Positions 20,183 to 29,793 of a stretch of 64,000 nt of DNA are shown in pieces. The notes below the pieces were generated by a model. The model saw only the letters and a program-made list of their open reading frames with translations, was not told the origin of the DNA and ran no database searches. The stretch's first letter is position 1. The number at the start of each line of letters is the position of its first letter. A program made the translations under genes and the position numbers. The stretch comes from Sphingobacterium detergens (GTDB lineage: Bacteria; Bacteroidota; Bacteroidia; Sphingobacteriales; Sphingobacteriaceae), in the NCBI RefSeq assembly GCF_003610355.1, contig NZ_RAPY01000003.1, positions 1-64,000 of the forward strand, given 5' to 3'.

Positions 20183-21193
20183 ATGAAGAAAGCAATTCTA
20201 TTTTTCGCGGCTGCCGGTCTTTTGATGACGTCATGCCAAAAATTCAAAAAGGCTGAAGGTGGTCTTGAGTATAAAATCGTGGATGATAATGCAAAAGAGA
20301 AAGCAGTGTCAGGCGATTTATTAGCAATTGATATTGTACAATCGACAGATAGAGACTCTGTAATGAGCAGCACTTACGAAATGGGTATTCCTCAGATCGT
20401 TCAATTATATCCAGATAGTATTATTGCAAAAAATCCTGGAGATCCTACAGGTCTATTCAAATATGTTGGTGAAGGTGATAGCTTGATATTCAAAATTAAT
20501 TTGGATTCTATGGCAGCAAAAACACATCAACCAAAACCAGAATTTGCTGACAAGTTTTTAGTTTTCTCAATTAAAGTCAAAAAACACTTCAAAAAAGGAA
20601 AATTAACAGATCAACAATTAGGCGAACAAGTTCAAAAATATTTTGAAGAAGAATTGAACAAGCACAAAGCTGCTGAGCCTGCAAAATTGGATAAATACAT
20701 CAAAGATAAAAGCTTAAAAACAACAAAAACAGCTTCAGGACTTCAATATGTAATCACTAAACCTGGAACAGGAGCAAATGCTAAAGTAGGTGATTCTATC
20801 CATGTTAACTATGTAGGTTCATTGACTACTGGAAAAGTATTTGACACGAACCTTCCGGATATCGCAAAGAAAGAGAATATTTTCATGCCACAACGTCCTT
20901 ACGAAGCATTGAAATTCCAATTGGGTGTTGACGGTGTTATCCCAGGATGGACTGAAGCATTCCAATTGTTCAATAAAGGTACTAAAGCAACTTTAGTAAT
21001 CCCTTCATCATTGGCTTATGGCGATCGTCCTCAAGGTAAAATCCCTCCATATGCACCATTGGTATTTGAAGTTGAGGTATTGGATATCAAACCAGGAAAA
21101 GTTCCAGCTCCAACACCAGCGGCAACAATGCCAGGTGTAGTTGCTCCAACTGCTACTGCCCCTACGGCAAAAGCTCCAGCAGCAAAAAAATAA
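20183..21193 (+). CDS. FKBP-type peptidyl-prolyl isomerase lipoprotein
   Basis: A 336-residue lipoprotein with a signal peptide ending in a lipobox (LLMTSC, Cys18). The C-terminal FKBP domain (about 180-300) has the typical VHYVGSLTTGKVFDT-like opening, VIPGWTEAFQLF and IPSSLAYGDR blocks, so it should catalyse proline isomerisation in folding envelope proteins. The region before it (about 25-165) is a second FKBP-like domain with weaker motifs. The tail after 305 is a Pro/Ala/Thr-rich linker. The gene probably shares a transcript with nrnA and ends at a strong bidirectional terminator. Confidence 0.9.
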   Translation: MKKAILFFAAAGLLMTSCQKFKKAEGGLEYKIVDDNAKEKAVSGDLLAIDIVQSTDRDSVMSSTYEMGIPQIVQLYPDSIIAKNPGDPTGLFKYVGEGDSLIFKINLDSMAAKTHQPKPEFADKFLVFSIKVKKHFKKGKLTDQQLGEQVQKYFEEELNKHKAAEPAKLDKYIKDKSLKTTKTASGLQYVITKPGTGANAKVGDSIHVNYVGSLTTGKVFDTNLPDIAKKENIFMPQRPYEALKFQLGVDGVIPGWTEAFQLFNKGTKATLVIPSSLAYGDRPQGKIPPYAPLVFEVEVLDIKPGKVPAPTPAATMPGVVAPTATAPTAKAPAAKK

Positions 21194-21219
21194 TTTGGCA
21201 GATAAATTCGGCTAAGAAA

Positions 21220-21256
21220 CAAAAGAGCCGTTCCAAAACATGGAACGGCTCTTTTG
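21220..21256. terminator. Bidirectional terminator
   Basis: A perfect 16-bp stem (21220-21235 with 21241-21256) with the loop AAACA, flanked by A- and T-runs in its own arms. It separates the convergent FKBP and ABC permease genes. Confidence 0.9.
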
Positions 21257-21269
21257 CTTTGTTATTCTT

Positions 21270-22454
21270 TTAGACCTTCACCTGTTGCTGTTTATCAGCC
21301 TGTTTTAATTTTCTTATCTTCCACCAAAGTACAGCAACCGCCAGTACAAAACTAATAATCATAATAATAGTCAATGCGATTAAGGGTTTATTGGTATGAT
21401 AGTTTTCAGCATGCTGGATAAATAGCAATCTAAAAATCCGAAGATAATGTGTAGAAGGGATAACATTAGCAATAGCCTGCACCCAGCCTGGCATTAGACT
21501 CGAAGGCCAAGTAAAACCACTCAGAATAAAAGCTGGTGTTGCGACCACCATTAACACTTCCGTTGATTTCAGTTGGGACGGTAAAACCATACTCACAAGC
21601 ACGCCTATAAAACATACAGCCAACAGAAAGACGAAGGTACAAAGCACAAAACGGCCAAAGTCTGCTTGGAGTGGCATTCGATAGTACTTACCAAAAGCCC
21701 AATATAACAGCAATATCCCGATAGACATTAAAACATAAGGCAATATCTTAACGAGAATAAGTCCAATTGGATTAGAAACTTTCTTGACAAGCTCAGCGAA
21801 CGTGTTTCCTTCAAATTCTGAGGAAAAAGATAGGGCCAAACCCAATAACAATACTTGTTGCAATACGGTGATAAGTACCCCTGGTAGCATAAAATAGAGA
21901 TAATTCCCGCTTCGAATATTTTGTTTAACTATTGTTGTCTTAAAAGGTTCATACTGTTGGGCGGCCACCTTTGCCGGTACCCCACGCTTCATTTGCGATT
22001 GAATCTGTATACCTGCCTTAAGCGTCATCGCACAGACATTGACAGCCATTAAAGCTGTATTTGAGGTTAATGTATTCGCCCCATCAACAAACACGGTCAC
22101 CTCTGGCAAACGGCTCTGCTGCACACCTGAAGCAAATCCTTTGGGGATATGAACAATTGTCGTTGCATCATATTGAATAGCGACATCCTTAGAATCAAAC
22201 AAGGAAGGCAATACCTTTGCAACCTGAATACTCTCATTGTCCGAAAGCATATCTATAAATGAACTGCTTAAAGAGCTGTTATCTTCATCCACTACGATTA
22301 CAGGCATTTCGGTCACCTTGCCCTGTTGATAAACATGCCCAACCAAGACACCATACAGTACCGGTGCTCCTAAAAAGAGCATCAGCAGAACCTTATTATT
22401 AAAAAAGAGCTTAAACTCCCGTTGAATTAATTCTAGAAATCTTTTCACATCCAT
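21270..22454 (-). CDS. ABC-2 type transporter permease
   Basis: A 394-residue permease of the YhhJ/YbhR type. It has one N-terminal membrane segment (about 22-40), a periplasmic domain of about 140 residues, and five C-terminal membrane segments (about 180-385) containing the ABC-2 signature region around LSGFTWPSSLMPGW. With the HlyD and TolC genes upstream it should form a tripartite exporter for drugs, lipids or a small molecule. No ATPase gene and no second permease are adjacent, so the ATP-binding subunit must come from elsewhere. It is the last gene of the operon. Confidence 0.88.
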   Translation of the reverse strand: MDVKRFLELIQREFKLFFNNKVLLMLFLGAPVLYGVLVGHVYQQGKVTEMPVIVVDEDNSSLSSSFIDMLSDNESIQVAKVLPSLFDSKDVAIQYDATTIVHIPKGFASGVQQSRLPEVTVFVDGANTLTSNTALMAVNVCAMTLKAGIQIQSQMKRGVPAKVAAQQYEPFKTTIVKQNIRSGNYLYFMLPGVLITVLQQVLLLGLALSFSSEFEGNTFAELVKKVSNPIGLILVKILPYVLMSIGILLLYWAFGKYYRMPLQADFGRFVLCTFVFLLAVCFIGVLVSMVLPSQLKSTEVLMVVATPAFILSGFTWPSSLMPGWVQAIANVIPSTHYLRIFRLLFIQHAENYHTNKPLIALTIIMIISFVLAVAVLWWKIRKLKQADKQQQVKV

Positions 22455-22459
22455 TCACT

Positions 22460-23416
22460 TTAATTCGCTTGGAGAACCACGAGCGTTTTTGTTAACAAAT
22501 CTTTCGTTCCAGCCATATCCTCAGGTACGATCTTTAATTCAAATACAGCCTGCTGCGGGTCAAAATCAGGATACGCTGAAGCGATATTGGCATAGGAATT
22601 CAATGCTTTGACACTAACGATCTTGGCAGGCACCTTTTTATGGTTCAAATAAGGTACTTCAACCGTTACTGTAGCACCTTTTTGTAATTTTCCGATCTGA
22701 TTTTCAGGCAATGTAAATCTAAAATAAGTAGAACGATCAAGGTATCCATTAACAATTGGATAGCCAGCCATCGCCAGTTCACCAACTTTTAGATTGATTG
22801 TCTCGACGCTCATATCCTGCGGTGCAATCACGTATTTCTCCTGTGCAGCAACATTAACCTCAGATACAGCTCCAAGTGCTCTTTCTTTTTGCCCCAATGC
22901 CATCACCTGCTGTTCTTGTCGGGCACCAGTTCTAGCTTCGGCCATTTCTGCCTGTGCAGCAAGATATTGGTTTTTAGCTCCTTGATACTTTGCATAAGTC
23001 TCATCATACTTTTGCTGAGGGATCAGACTATCCTGCAATAGCGCCTCAAGTCTTCCGATTGACTTCTTCGCAAACTCGTATTGTTCTTTCAAACCATCGA
23101 CTTTTGCCTGTAATTGGATCAGCTGCCCTTTGGTAGCACCTTTAACAGCCATATTATATTGTGCATCAGCAGATTGTAGTGCCCCTTTTGCCTGCTCCTC
23201 CTTTGCGTCCACTTCAGGAATGCTTAAAATAGCCAAAGTGTCACCAGCGTGCACAAAATCCCCCTCTGCAACAAAGATTTTCGCAATTTTACCGGGTACT
23301 TTTGTGACTACAGTCACCTGTTCACGCTCCACTTTACCCTCAATAGGTTTTTCTTTCAGTTGATTCGTACAGGAAACAAAAATAGACAAGGCTAATATCC
23401 CATATAAATTTTTCAT
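22460..23416 (-). CDS. HlyD-family periplasmic adaptor lipoprotein
   Basis: A membrane-fusion protein of about 318 residues. I place the start at the ATG at 23416 because the lipoprotein signal MKNLYGILALSIFVSC (Cys16) follows it. An in-frame ATG at 23425 is also possible, while the longer frame from 23560 would overlap tolC by 143 bp and lacks a signal. A biotinyl-lipoyl-like domain begins near GKIAKIFVAEGDFVHAGDTL, a coiled-coil hairpin covers roughly residues 75-190, and a beta-barrel domain follows. It links the ABC permease to the TolC channel. It starts next to the tolC stop and ends 5 bp before the permease. Confidence 0.88.
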   Translation of the reverse strand: MKNLYGILALSIFVSCTNQLKEKPIEGKVEREQVTVVTKVPGKIAKIFVAEGDFVHAGDTLAILSIPEVDAKEEQAKGALQSADAQYNMAVKGATKGQLIQLQAKVDGLKEQYEFAKKSIGRLEALLQDSLIPQQKYDETYAKYQGAKNQYLAAQAEMAEARTGARQEQQVMALGQKERALGAVSEVNVAAQEKYVIAPQDMSVETINLKVGELAMAGYPIVNGYLDRSTYFRFTLPENQIGKLQKGATVTVEVPYLNHKKVPAKIVSVKALNSYANIASAYPDFDPQQAVFELKIVPEDMAGTKDLLTKTLVVLQAN

Positions 23417-23417
23417 G

Positions 23418-24821
23418 TTACTCATGTATAGTTTGTAATAATTTTCCAGATGTGTGTAATAATTCAACTGCAGCATTTCTTTGTTGCAAAACGTTATTAA
23501 AATAGCCCAAATTGACTTTATACCAGTCATTCTCCGCAGCCAACAATTCCGTAACATCAATCAACCCCGCTTGATATTGCTTTGCTGCCATAGATAAGTT
23601 GTTTTCAGCAACCTTCAGCTGTTGTTCACCTACTTTCACTTTCTGATTTCCAGTACCATAGCCAACTTTATTTTTACGCAATAACAGATTTAGTTTCTCT
23701 TCCGTATCTTCCTTTTTTGTAGCATTAATTGCTTGATCAAGTTTGACCTGTTTGATCTTGTTATGATGCTCACCACCTGTATAAAGATCCCATTTTACTC
23801 CGAGTCCAACCAAGAGATTTGGGCTCCCCTTAATCGAATTTAGTGGAAGATTGACTGTTCCCAATAACGGCTGGTCTTTTACACTCAATTTTGAATTGAA
23901 TACATTTAAGTAATTTGCCGATCCAAAGGCAAAAACTGCTGGAAGGGCACCTCCTTTTTCCTTTTTGTATAGGTATTCATAGGCCTTTGATGAAGCCTCC
24001 AAGGCTTTAAGTTCTGATCGTTGTTCGACATCATTCGGGATCTCCGATAAAAATATCGGTTTTAATCCATAATGAATTCCACTGACTTCCTGAAAAGGAA
24101 CACCAGCTTCCTGTTGAATTTTTTGACAAAGGAGATCCCGGTTTCCAGCTACCTCAACTTTCTTCTCCTCTAGTTCAAGCAGAGCCAGTTTGAGTTTATC
24201 ACGATCATAAGGAATAGCCAATCCATGTTGAATTGCTTTATTGACCTTTTCTTGTTCTTTTTTTAATCTTTTCTCCGAATCTACAATAAGTTTATCGACT
24301 TCGTCTAGAAGCATTAACTGATCAAAAGAAGCGATAATATCTTTTGACAGCGTCTCACGGCTTGCAGATTCTAAATATTGCTGTGCAACGGCCTTCTCTT
24401 TTAAGGCCTTTATTCCATTAGGTATTTGTAATCCTGAAAAGATAATTTGTTTCACCGAAACACCCGCATATGCCGCCTGTCCATGCATGCTAAATCCTGT
24501 CGCCCCCTCAAAAAGCCCTAAATTCAAGAGCGGAACATTCACGGTAGGAATATCCACACTACCGTTGCTATGCACATATCCGTATAGTCCTAAGGCCGAT
24601 ACATGTGGTAGTCTGTTCGCTTTTACACCCTCTGCCTCCAACCGTGCTTTGTCAACTTCATATGCCTTTAGTTTTAGTTCCTTATTAGTTTGGAAGGCCT
24701 TTTGAATAATATCTTTTACCGATGGGTCGACCAGCGACTGCGCATGCAGCTTATTTAAACACACAACCGATACAAAGGCAAACAACCCTATGCATAGTTT
24801 CTTATTCATCATATGATTCAT
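23418..24821 (-). CDS. TolC-family outer-membrane efflux protein
   Basis: A 467-residue TolC-type protein with an N-terminal signal ending near LHAQ. Two homologous halves carry the long helical coiled-coil segments that form the periplasmic tunnel. The typical terminal motif of a second-half helix, AAKQYQAGLIDVTELLAAENDWY, is clear. It is the first gene of the exporter operon, before the adaptor and permease. The start may be M1, M4 or M5, which all give the same signal peptide. Confidence 0.88.
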   Translation of the reverse strand: MNHMMNKKLCIGLFAFVSVVCLNKLHAQSLVDPSVKDIIQKAFQTNKELKLKAYEVDKARLEAEGVKANRLPHVSALGLYGYVHSNGSVDIPTVNVPLLNLGLFEGATGFSMHGQAAYAGVSVKQIIFSGLQIPNGIKALKEKAVAQQYLESASRETLSKDIIASFDQLMLLDEVDKLIVDSEKRLKKEQEKVNKAIQHGLAIPYDRDKLKLALLELEEKKVEVAGNRDLLCQKIQQEAGVPFQEVSGIHYGLKPIFLSEIPNDVEQRSELKALEASSKAYEYLYKKEKGGALPAVFAFGSANYLNVFNSKLSVKDQPLLGTVNLPLNSIKGSPNLLVGLGVKWDLYTGGEHHNKIKQVKLDQAINATKKEDTEEKLNLLLRKNKVGYGTGNQKVKVGEQQLKVAENNLSMAAKQYQAGLIDVTELLAAENDWYKVNLGYFNNVLQQRNAAVELLHTSGKLLQTIHE

Positions 24822-25133
24822 TTATTCTTTAAAAAATAGGGCAACAACCGTTCTTCTGTTTAACAGCAAATAATAAAGTATGTTTTACCACATGCTATTT
24901 TTTCCAAGATAAGAAAAAAAGTATAGCCCATATATGACTCAAATTCTCCTTTTCGATTTTTCCAGCTCAATTATCCGGCAATAAGAGAATCCGTTATTAA
25001 TTTTCATTTTGTTAATTAATAAGTTATCTTTGGAGAACGAATTGAAATTTTGGTAATGAAGCCTACCTCTTTATTCGATAATAATAAAAAGAAGTTTTTA
25101 CCCTAATCCGCTTTTGCCTCCACGCAGAAAACT
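24822..25133. other. Divergent control region between the exporter operon and tatD
   Basis: A 312-bp AT-rich gap with no coding frame. On the plus strand TATCTTTG at 25025-25032 may be the -7 element of tatD, giving a leader of about 95 nt, but the nearest TTG leaves only 13 nt of spacer. I see no convincing promoter for the exporter operon and no operator dyad, and no regulator gene is adjacent. Confidence 0.45.
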
Positions 25134-25901
25134 ATGTTGCTTACTGATACACATACACACATTTACTACCACGCCGGTACCAATAAACTGCAAGAACATT
25201 TACAACGTTGTTTAGACAACCATATAGAAAGACTATTTTTACCAAACGTAAATAGTGCTTCCATCAAACCTGTATTCGATACGGTTGCAGCTTACCCTGA
25301 ACACTGTTTTCCTATGTTGGGACTACATCCCTGTGATGTTAAGGAAAACTATATAGACGAATTAAACAACATCCAAAAGAGCTTGGAGAATAACAAAGTC
25401 CATGCCATAGGTGAAATTGGATTAGATCTTTATTGGGATAAAAGCACATTGGAAATTCAAAAAGATGCTTTTCGAACACAAGTGCAATGGGCTAAAGACC
25501 TTAATTTACCCATCGACATTCATTGCCGAGAAGCCTTCACAGAATTATTTGAATTGCTAGAAGAACTTCATGACGAAAAGTTGTTTGGTATACTACACTG
25601 CTTCACCGGAACATTGGAGCAAGCCCAGCATGCAATTGACTTAGGTTTTGCGCTTGGCATAGGTGGTGTTGTCACCTTTAAAAAGGCAGGATTAGACAAC
25701 GTCGTCAAAGAGATCGATTTAAAACATATCGTATTGGAAACAGACGCACCTTACCTCGCCCCTGTCCCCTACCGTGGCAAAGAAAACGAAAGCAGCTATC
25801 TAGTTTATGTTGCCCAAAAAGTTGCCGATTTACATGCGATGTCCATTGAAGAGGTGGCAGAAATTACAACAACAAATTCAAAACGTATTTTTGGTATATA
25901 A
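25134..25901 (+). CDS. tatD: TatD-family metal-dependent hydrolase
   Basis: A 255-residue amidohydrolase-fold protein. Metal ligands are recognisable: the DTHTHI motif at residues 5-10, E near GEIGLD, IHCREAF, HCFTG and ETDAPYL. TatD-like proteins are metal-dependent nucleases with 3'-exonuclease activity on DNA and possibly RNA. It starts with the typical LTDTHTHIYY segment and is followed after 13 bp by ansA, with which it is likely co-transcribed. Confidence 0.93.
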   Translation: MLLTDTHTHIYYHAGTNKLQEHLQRCLDNHIERLFLPNVNSASIKPVFDTVAAYPEHCFPMLGLHPCDVKENYIDELNNIQKSLENNKVHAIGEIGLDLYWDKSTLEIQKDAFRTQVQWAKDLNLPIDIHCREAFTELFELLEELHDEKLFGILHCFTGTLEQAQHAIDLGFALGIGGVVTFKKAGLDNVVKEIDLKHIVLETDAPYLAPVPYRGKENESSYLVYVAQKVADLHAMSIEEVAEITTTNSKRIFGI

Positions 25902-25914
25902 TCTATAGAATCCC

Positions 25915-26934
25915 ATGCACAATATCTTTATTATCTACACTGGCGGAACCATTGGAATGGTCAAAGACGAAACAGGCACTTTTGTACCCTTCGATTTTGA
26001 ACTGATCAAGCGTAATCTCCCTGATTTAAGCCGTCTGGATTATAAATTGACCGTACACTCTTTCGAACCGATCATCGATTCTTCCAACATGAAGCCAGAG
26101 ATCTGGATAGAAATGGCCCAGATCATCAAGGATAATTATGCCAATTATGATGGCTTTGTTATTTTACATGGTTCGGATACAATGGCATTCACAGCTTCTG
26201 TATTGAGTTTTATGTTAGAGGGGCTTCAAAAACCAGTAATCCTTTCGGGTTCGCAATTGCCTATTGGAGAAATCCGTACCGATGCGCGCGAGAATATGAT
26301 GACGGCACTGGAAATTGCTTCCGCAAAACAAGATGGTGTTTCCATTATCCAGGAGGTATGTATCCTTTTTGACAATAAGTTATTCCGTGGAAATCGCTCT
26401 TTCAAATATAACTCAGCTAAATTTGAAGCATTCAGATCGCCCAATTACCCCGTGCTCGTGGAGGCTGGCATCCACCTTAAATACAATACGGATGCATTAT
26501 TGAATAACATTGATAAAGAATTTATCCTACATACCAAGTTAGACAACCGAGTTGCTGTATTGAAACTTTTTCCGGGAATATCCGCACAGACAATCAAATC
26601 TGTTCTTGATTCGGATGTAAGATCTATTGTGATGGAAACTTTTGGATCGGGTAATACGACTACAGACAGCTGGTTTCTGGATTTACTAAAAGGAGCTATA
26701 GAACAGGGAAAAAATATCCTTAATATTTCACAATGTAAGGTTGGCTCAGTTGAATTGGGGAGATATGAAACCTCACAAGGCCTGAAAGCTATTGGTGTAC
26801 TCAATGGATATGACCTTACATTTGAAGCTGCAGTCACCAAATTGATGTATCTTCAAGGCGAACTCGAAGATCAAAAAGAAGTTGCGTACTGGGCCGAAAA
26901 AGATATTCGTGGAGAATTGACTGTTAATGATTAG
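25915..26934 (+). CDS. ansA: L-asparaginase, cytoplasmic type I
   Basis: A 339-residue asparaginase that hydrolyses asparagine to aspartate and ammonia. The first active-site Thr is in YTGGTIGM (residues 8-15) and the second in HGSDTMAFTA (about 82-91). There is no signal peptide, so it is the cytoplasmic low-affinity type. The length matches E. coli AnsA. It is the second gene of the tatD operon and is convergent with folC. The tatD-ansA order is common in Bacteroidota. Confidence 0.93.
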   Translation: MHNIFIIYTGGTIGMVKDETGTFVPFDFELIKRNLPDLSRLDYKLTVHSFEPIIDSSNMKPEIWIEMAQIIKDNYANYDGFVILHGSDTMAFTASVLSFMLEGLQKPVILSGSQLPIGEIRTDARENMMTALEIASAKQDGVSIIQEVCILFDNKLFRGNRSFKYNSAKFEAFRSPNYPVLVEAGIHLKYNTDALLNNIDKEFILHTKLDNRVAVLKLFPGISAQTIKSVLDSDVRSIVMETFGSGNTTTDSWFLDLLKGAIEQGKNILNISQCKVGSVELGRYETSQGLKAIGVLNGYDLTFEAAVTKLMYLQGELEDQKEVAYWAEKDIRGELTVND

Positions 26935-27109
26935 AAAAAAGTAACAAAACCTTCATCCTTTCACAAGCATCAACTGCCATGAAAATTGATGGAAGGCTCT
27001 TTCTGGACAATAAGCCGAAGGTAGCGGGTTCATTGATACCATAAAGAAAAAATACGAATCAATAAAAACAGATAATTCAGAAAGAAAATACTGTATAAAA
27101 ATTAAGGAA

Positions 27110-27167
27110 AAGGATCATAGACTGTATAGATTAGCTTAAGCTGACAAACCCAGTATCTCTGATCCTT
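27110..27167 (-). terminator. Long imperfect hairpin after folC
   Basis: AAGGATCA (27110-27117) pairs with TGATCCTT (27160-27167), and an inner CAGT/ACTG step and an AGCTTAAGCT palindrome can extend the stem. On the minus strand it follows the folC stop by about 10 bp and leads into a weak T-stretch. It probably ends the 27178-36796 operon. Confidence 0.5.
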
Positions 27168-27177
27168 ATTCTTTACA

Positions 27178-28485
27178 TTATAATCCCTTATCTACTGCGA
27201 CCAAGACTTCAGCCACCACAAAATTACTACCACCAACAAAAATCAGGTCGCCATCTTCATAAGCAGCTTTAGCAGCCATAAAAGCTTCCTGTACTGAGGA
27301 GTAGTCTCTCCCATACAAATCAAATACCGCAGCCTCCTCACGGAGCAAATCTGAAGGCATTGCTCTTGGCATATCCGGCGCTGAGAAATAATAAACAGCG
27401 TCTTTCGGTAGATACGGTAACATGTGCGATAGATCTTTATCCCGCATAGCACCAATGACAAAGTGTAATTTGTTATAGCTGGTGCTGTTCAGATTTTTTA
27501 TAACCTCATGAATTCCATCTTCATTGTGTCCCGTATCACAGATAATAAAAGGATCTTTGGATAACTGTTGCCAACGTCCCTGAATACCTGTGGCAGATTG
27601 TACCTTTTTCAAGGCTTCATGCACATGAAGGTGACTGATTTGAAATCCTTGCTTACGCAATTCGTCGACCGCCAAAAGAACACCAGCAAGGTTCTTCACC
27701 TGATAGGAACCTTTGAGGTCAAGTTGATAAATTTCTTTGGCACCATTTTCATCAATAACTTCAATACGCAGGTAATCCTGGTCGACACTCAGCATCTTTG
27801 TTTGATACACCTGGGAAGCAAATTGGATAGGTGCATGTTCTAACTGGGCTTTATCCAAGAATACAGATGCTGTTTCAGCAGCATATTCAGAAATCACCAC
27901 CGGCGTGTTTCTTTTTATAATACCTGCTTTCTCACTAGCAATCTCAGCTAATGTATTTCCAAGCATATTCATGTGGTCAAACCCGATGTTGGTGATTACA
28001 GACAGTAATGGCTGGATAATATTCGTGCTGTCCAATCGTCCACCGAGTCCTACTTCAATAACAGCAATATCGACTTTACTTTTCTCAAAATAATCAAAAG
28101 CCATTGCTACAGTAATTTCAAAAAAAGAAGGATTTACCTCTTCTATCAAAGCCTTGTGGGTTTGAACAAAATCCGTAACAAAATCCTGTTCACACATCAC
28201 ACCATTGACACGGATACGTTCTCTGAAATCCAGTAAATGTGGTGAAGTATAGAGCCCGGTCTTATAACCTGCTTCGCTCAATATAGCCGCAAGCATATGG
28301 GATGTAGATCCCTTTCCATTAGTACCGGCAATGTGCAAGGTTTTAAATTTTTGCTGCGGGTTGTCCAGCGCGTTGCAAAGTTTGATGGTATTGTCAAGGT
28401 CTTTTTTGAAGGCCGAGGCGCCATCCCTTGTAAACATAGGTAATCGAGTATATAGATACTCGATTACCTCCTTATAAGCATTCAT
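27178..28485 (-). CDS. folC: Bifunctional folylpolyglutamate / dihydrofolate synthase
   Basis: A 435-residue Mur-ligase-family enzyme that adds glutamate to dihydropteroate and to folates. The ATP-binding loop is HIAGTNGKGSTSHM (about residues 50-63), followed by the HLLDFRERIRVNG segment and the VEVGLGGRLDSTNI block with its catalytic residues. Length is normal. It is the last gene of the TonB-type operon and starts 11 bp after it. Folate synthesis has no obvious link to envelope work, so co-transcription is probably just a conserved neighbourhood. Confidence 0.94.
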   Translation of the reverse strand: MNAYKEVIEYLYTRLPMFTRDGASAFKKDLDNTIKLCNALDNPQQKFKTLHIAGTNGKGSTSHMLAAILSEAGYKTGLYTSPHLLDFRERIRVNGVMCEQDFVTDFVQTHKALIEEVNPSFFEITVAMAFDYFEKSKVDIAVIEVGLGGRLDSTNIIQPLLSVITNIGFDHMNMLGNTLAEIASEKAGIIKRNTPVVISEYAAETASVFLDKAQLEHAPIQFASQVYQTKMLSVDQDYLRIEVIDENGAKEIYQLDLKGSYQVKNLAGVLLAVDELRKQGFQISHLHVHEALKKVQSATGIQGRWQQLSKDPFIICDTGHNEDGIHEVIKNLNSTSYNKLHFVIGAMRDKDLSHMLPYLPKDAVYYFSAPDMPRAMPSDLLREEAAVFDLYGRDYSSVQEAFMAAKAAYEDGDLIFVGGSNFVVAEVLVAVDKGL

Positions 28486-28496
28486 CTGAATGATTT

Positions 28497-29324
28497 TTAT
28501 CTTAATCTAAAATTGAATACAATCCGCCCTGTTTGGGTATCAGGGGCATTAGGCAATTGATTTAGTCGTGCCCCTCTGACGGCACGTTCACATTTCTCCA
28601 ACAAAGAAGGATCTGTGATCGTTGTACCTTTTACACCAGCACGGGCATACGTAATAACACCTTGCTTATTCACTCTGAATTCCACCGCAACCTTTCCAGC
28701 CTGTTGACCATTATCATCAATACTTGGTCGTTGTGTAAAACTACGGTTTTCAATGGACAACATCATGTTGCCATTGCCTGATCCTCCTTCGCCATAATTG
28801 CTAGCCAAAGGATCTCCTAATTTAGAACCTTGATTTCCGGGAGTTGTACCTGTACCGTCACCAGCACCCTTACCGTTATTTTTATTTCCTTTGAAAAGCG
28901 CTTTTGCATTTGCTTGAGGCGCCACTGCTTTCGTTTCTTTGGTCGTTTCAGGCGCCTTTGACACCACCTTCTTTTCGGTTTTTGTTACAGCAGGTGCCTC
29001 TTCTAGATCCTGTGTGACAACTGCCTTTTCAGCAACTTGTTGTGTCGGTGTTGGCGTCGGGGTTTCCACGGGGTCTATACGATCTGGGCGCTCATTATTT
29101 GCGTTAGGATCTACAGAAGGTTCTTCCACACTCATGTAATCATCCCCCATTCCTTCAGGAGAGGTACCATAGTTGACGATCATACCGCCCATACCATACT
29201 CATCCGGTGCTTGTGCTTTAAAGACCACAAAGAAGCCAATCAACAGCAGCGATGCCATGACCAATGTAGATATCCCCAAGGCCTTGGGGAAATTATTTTC
29301 TTCATGTTGAAGATGATATCTCAT
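28497..29324 (-). CDS. TonB-like energy transducer
   Basis: A 275-residue TonB/TolA-type protein. It has one membrane segment (about 17-36), a long low-complexity periplasmic linker rich in Pro, Glu, Thr and Lys (about 65-190) with a Gly/Asn-rich stretch (150-186), and a compact C-terminal domain (about 200-275). That domain resembles the TonB/TolA C-terminal fold, with VAVEFRVNKQGVITYARAG and a closing GRIVFNFRLR strand. It should carry energy from ExbB/ExbD to an outer-membrane partner. The genes in this operon make the barrel and TPR proteins the natural partners. It lies 58 bp after exbD. Confidence 0.82.
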   Translation of the reverse strand: MRYHLQHEENNFPKALGISTLVMASLLLIGFFVVFKAQAPDEYGMGGMIVNYGTSPEGMGDDYMSVEEPSVDPNANNERPDRIDPVETPTPTPTQQVAEKAVVTQDLEEAPAVTKTEKKVVSKAPETTKETKAVAPQANAKALFKGNKNNGKGAGDGTGTTPGNQGSKLGDPLASNYGEGGSGNGNMMLSIENRSFTQRPSIDDNGQQAGKVAVEFRVNKQGVITYARAGVKGTTITDPSLLEKCERAVRGARLNQLPNAPDTQTGRIVFNFRLR

Positions 29325-29382
29325 TGTATAAATCTCCTATATTAACATATGAACAATAAACTTCGAAAAAGTTTAATTGTTC

Positions 29383-29793
29383 CTACTTATCTTTTTTTGG
29401 TTCCGTTGCCAAGACCACCTTCACTTTCAGACGATTGGCTACATCCATAACCGAAATGACATTTTGGATAGGAACAGTATTATCGACGTAAAGCATAATC
29501 GTCAATTCTTCTCCACCAGCCATTTGCGACTGGATAGCCGCTTCCAACCCCTCTACAGGGACCGGATTTTTATCAATGAAATAGCCCAATTCCTTTGTGA
29601 TGGATACCGTAAGCGTCTTTTTCGCAACAGATTGTTCACCTGCACTCGACTTTGGCAACAATAGCTTGACCACTTGCGGATTCGAAACCGCCGATGCCAA
29701 CAGGAAAAACAACATCAGGAAAAACATGATGTCGTTTAACGCTGAAGTATGGACTTCGGCAGATGGTTTATTTTTTCTACTTCGTAAGTTCAT
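29383..29793 (-). CDS. ExbD/TolR-type biopolymer transport protein
   Basis: A 136-residue protein with a short basic N-terminus, one membrane segment (about 19-40) and a periplasmic domain. The membrane segment starts with the conserved DIMFFLMLFFLLAS, whose Asp (D21) is the proton-carrying residue of the ExbD/TolR family. It forms the stator and motor with ExbB. The start codon overlaps the exbB stop by one base. Family and role are firm; ExbD and TolR cannot be told apart from this. Confidence 0.92.
   Translation of the reverse strand: MNLRSRKNKPSAEVHTSALNDIMFFLMLFFLLASAVSNPQVVKLLLPKSSAGEQSVAKKTLTVSITKELGYFIDKNPVPVEGLEAAIQSQMAGGEELTIMLYVDNTVPIQNVISVMDVANRLKVKVVLATEPKKDK

Noticed and set aside
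23417..23560. Longer start of the HlyD adaptor at 23560
   Set aside because: The extension would overlap tolC by about 140 bp and puts a non-signal sequence ahead of a good lipoprotein signal.
27000..27030. CCTTCATC/GATGGAAGG pairing after ansA as a terminator
   Set aside because: The stem is imperfect, the loop is long and no T-run follows, so I did not list it as a terminator.
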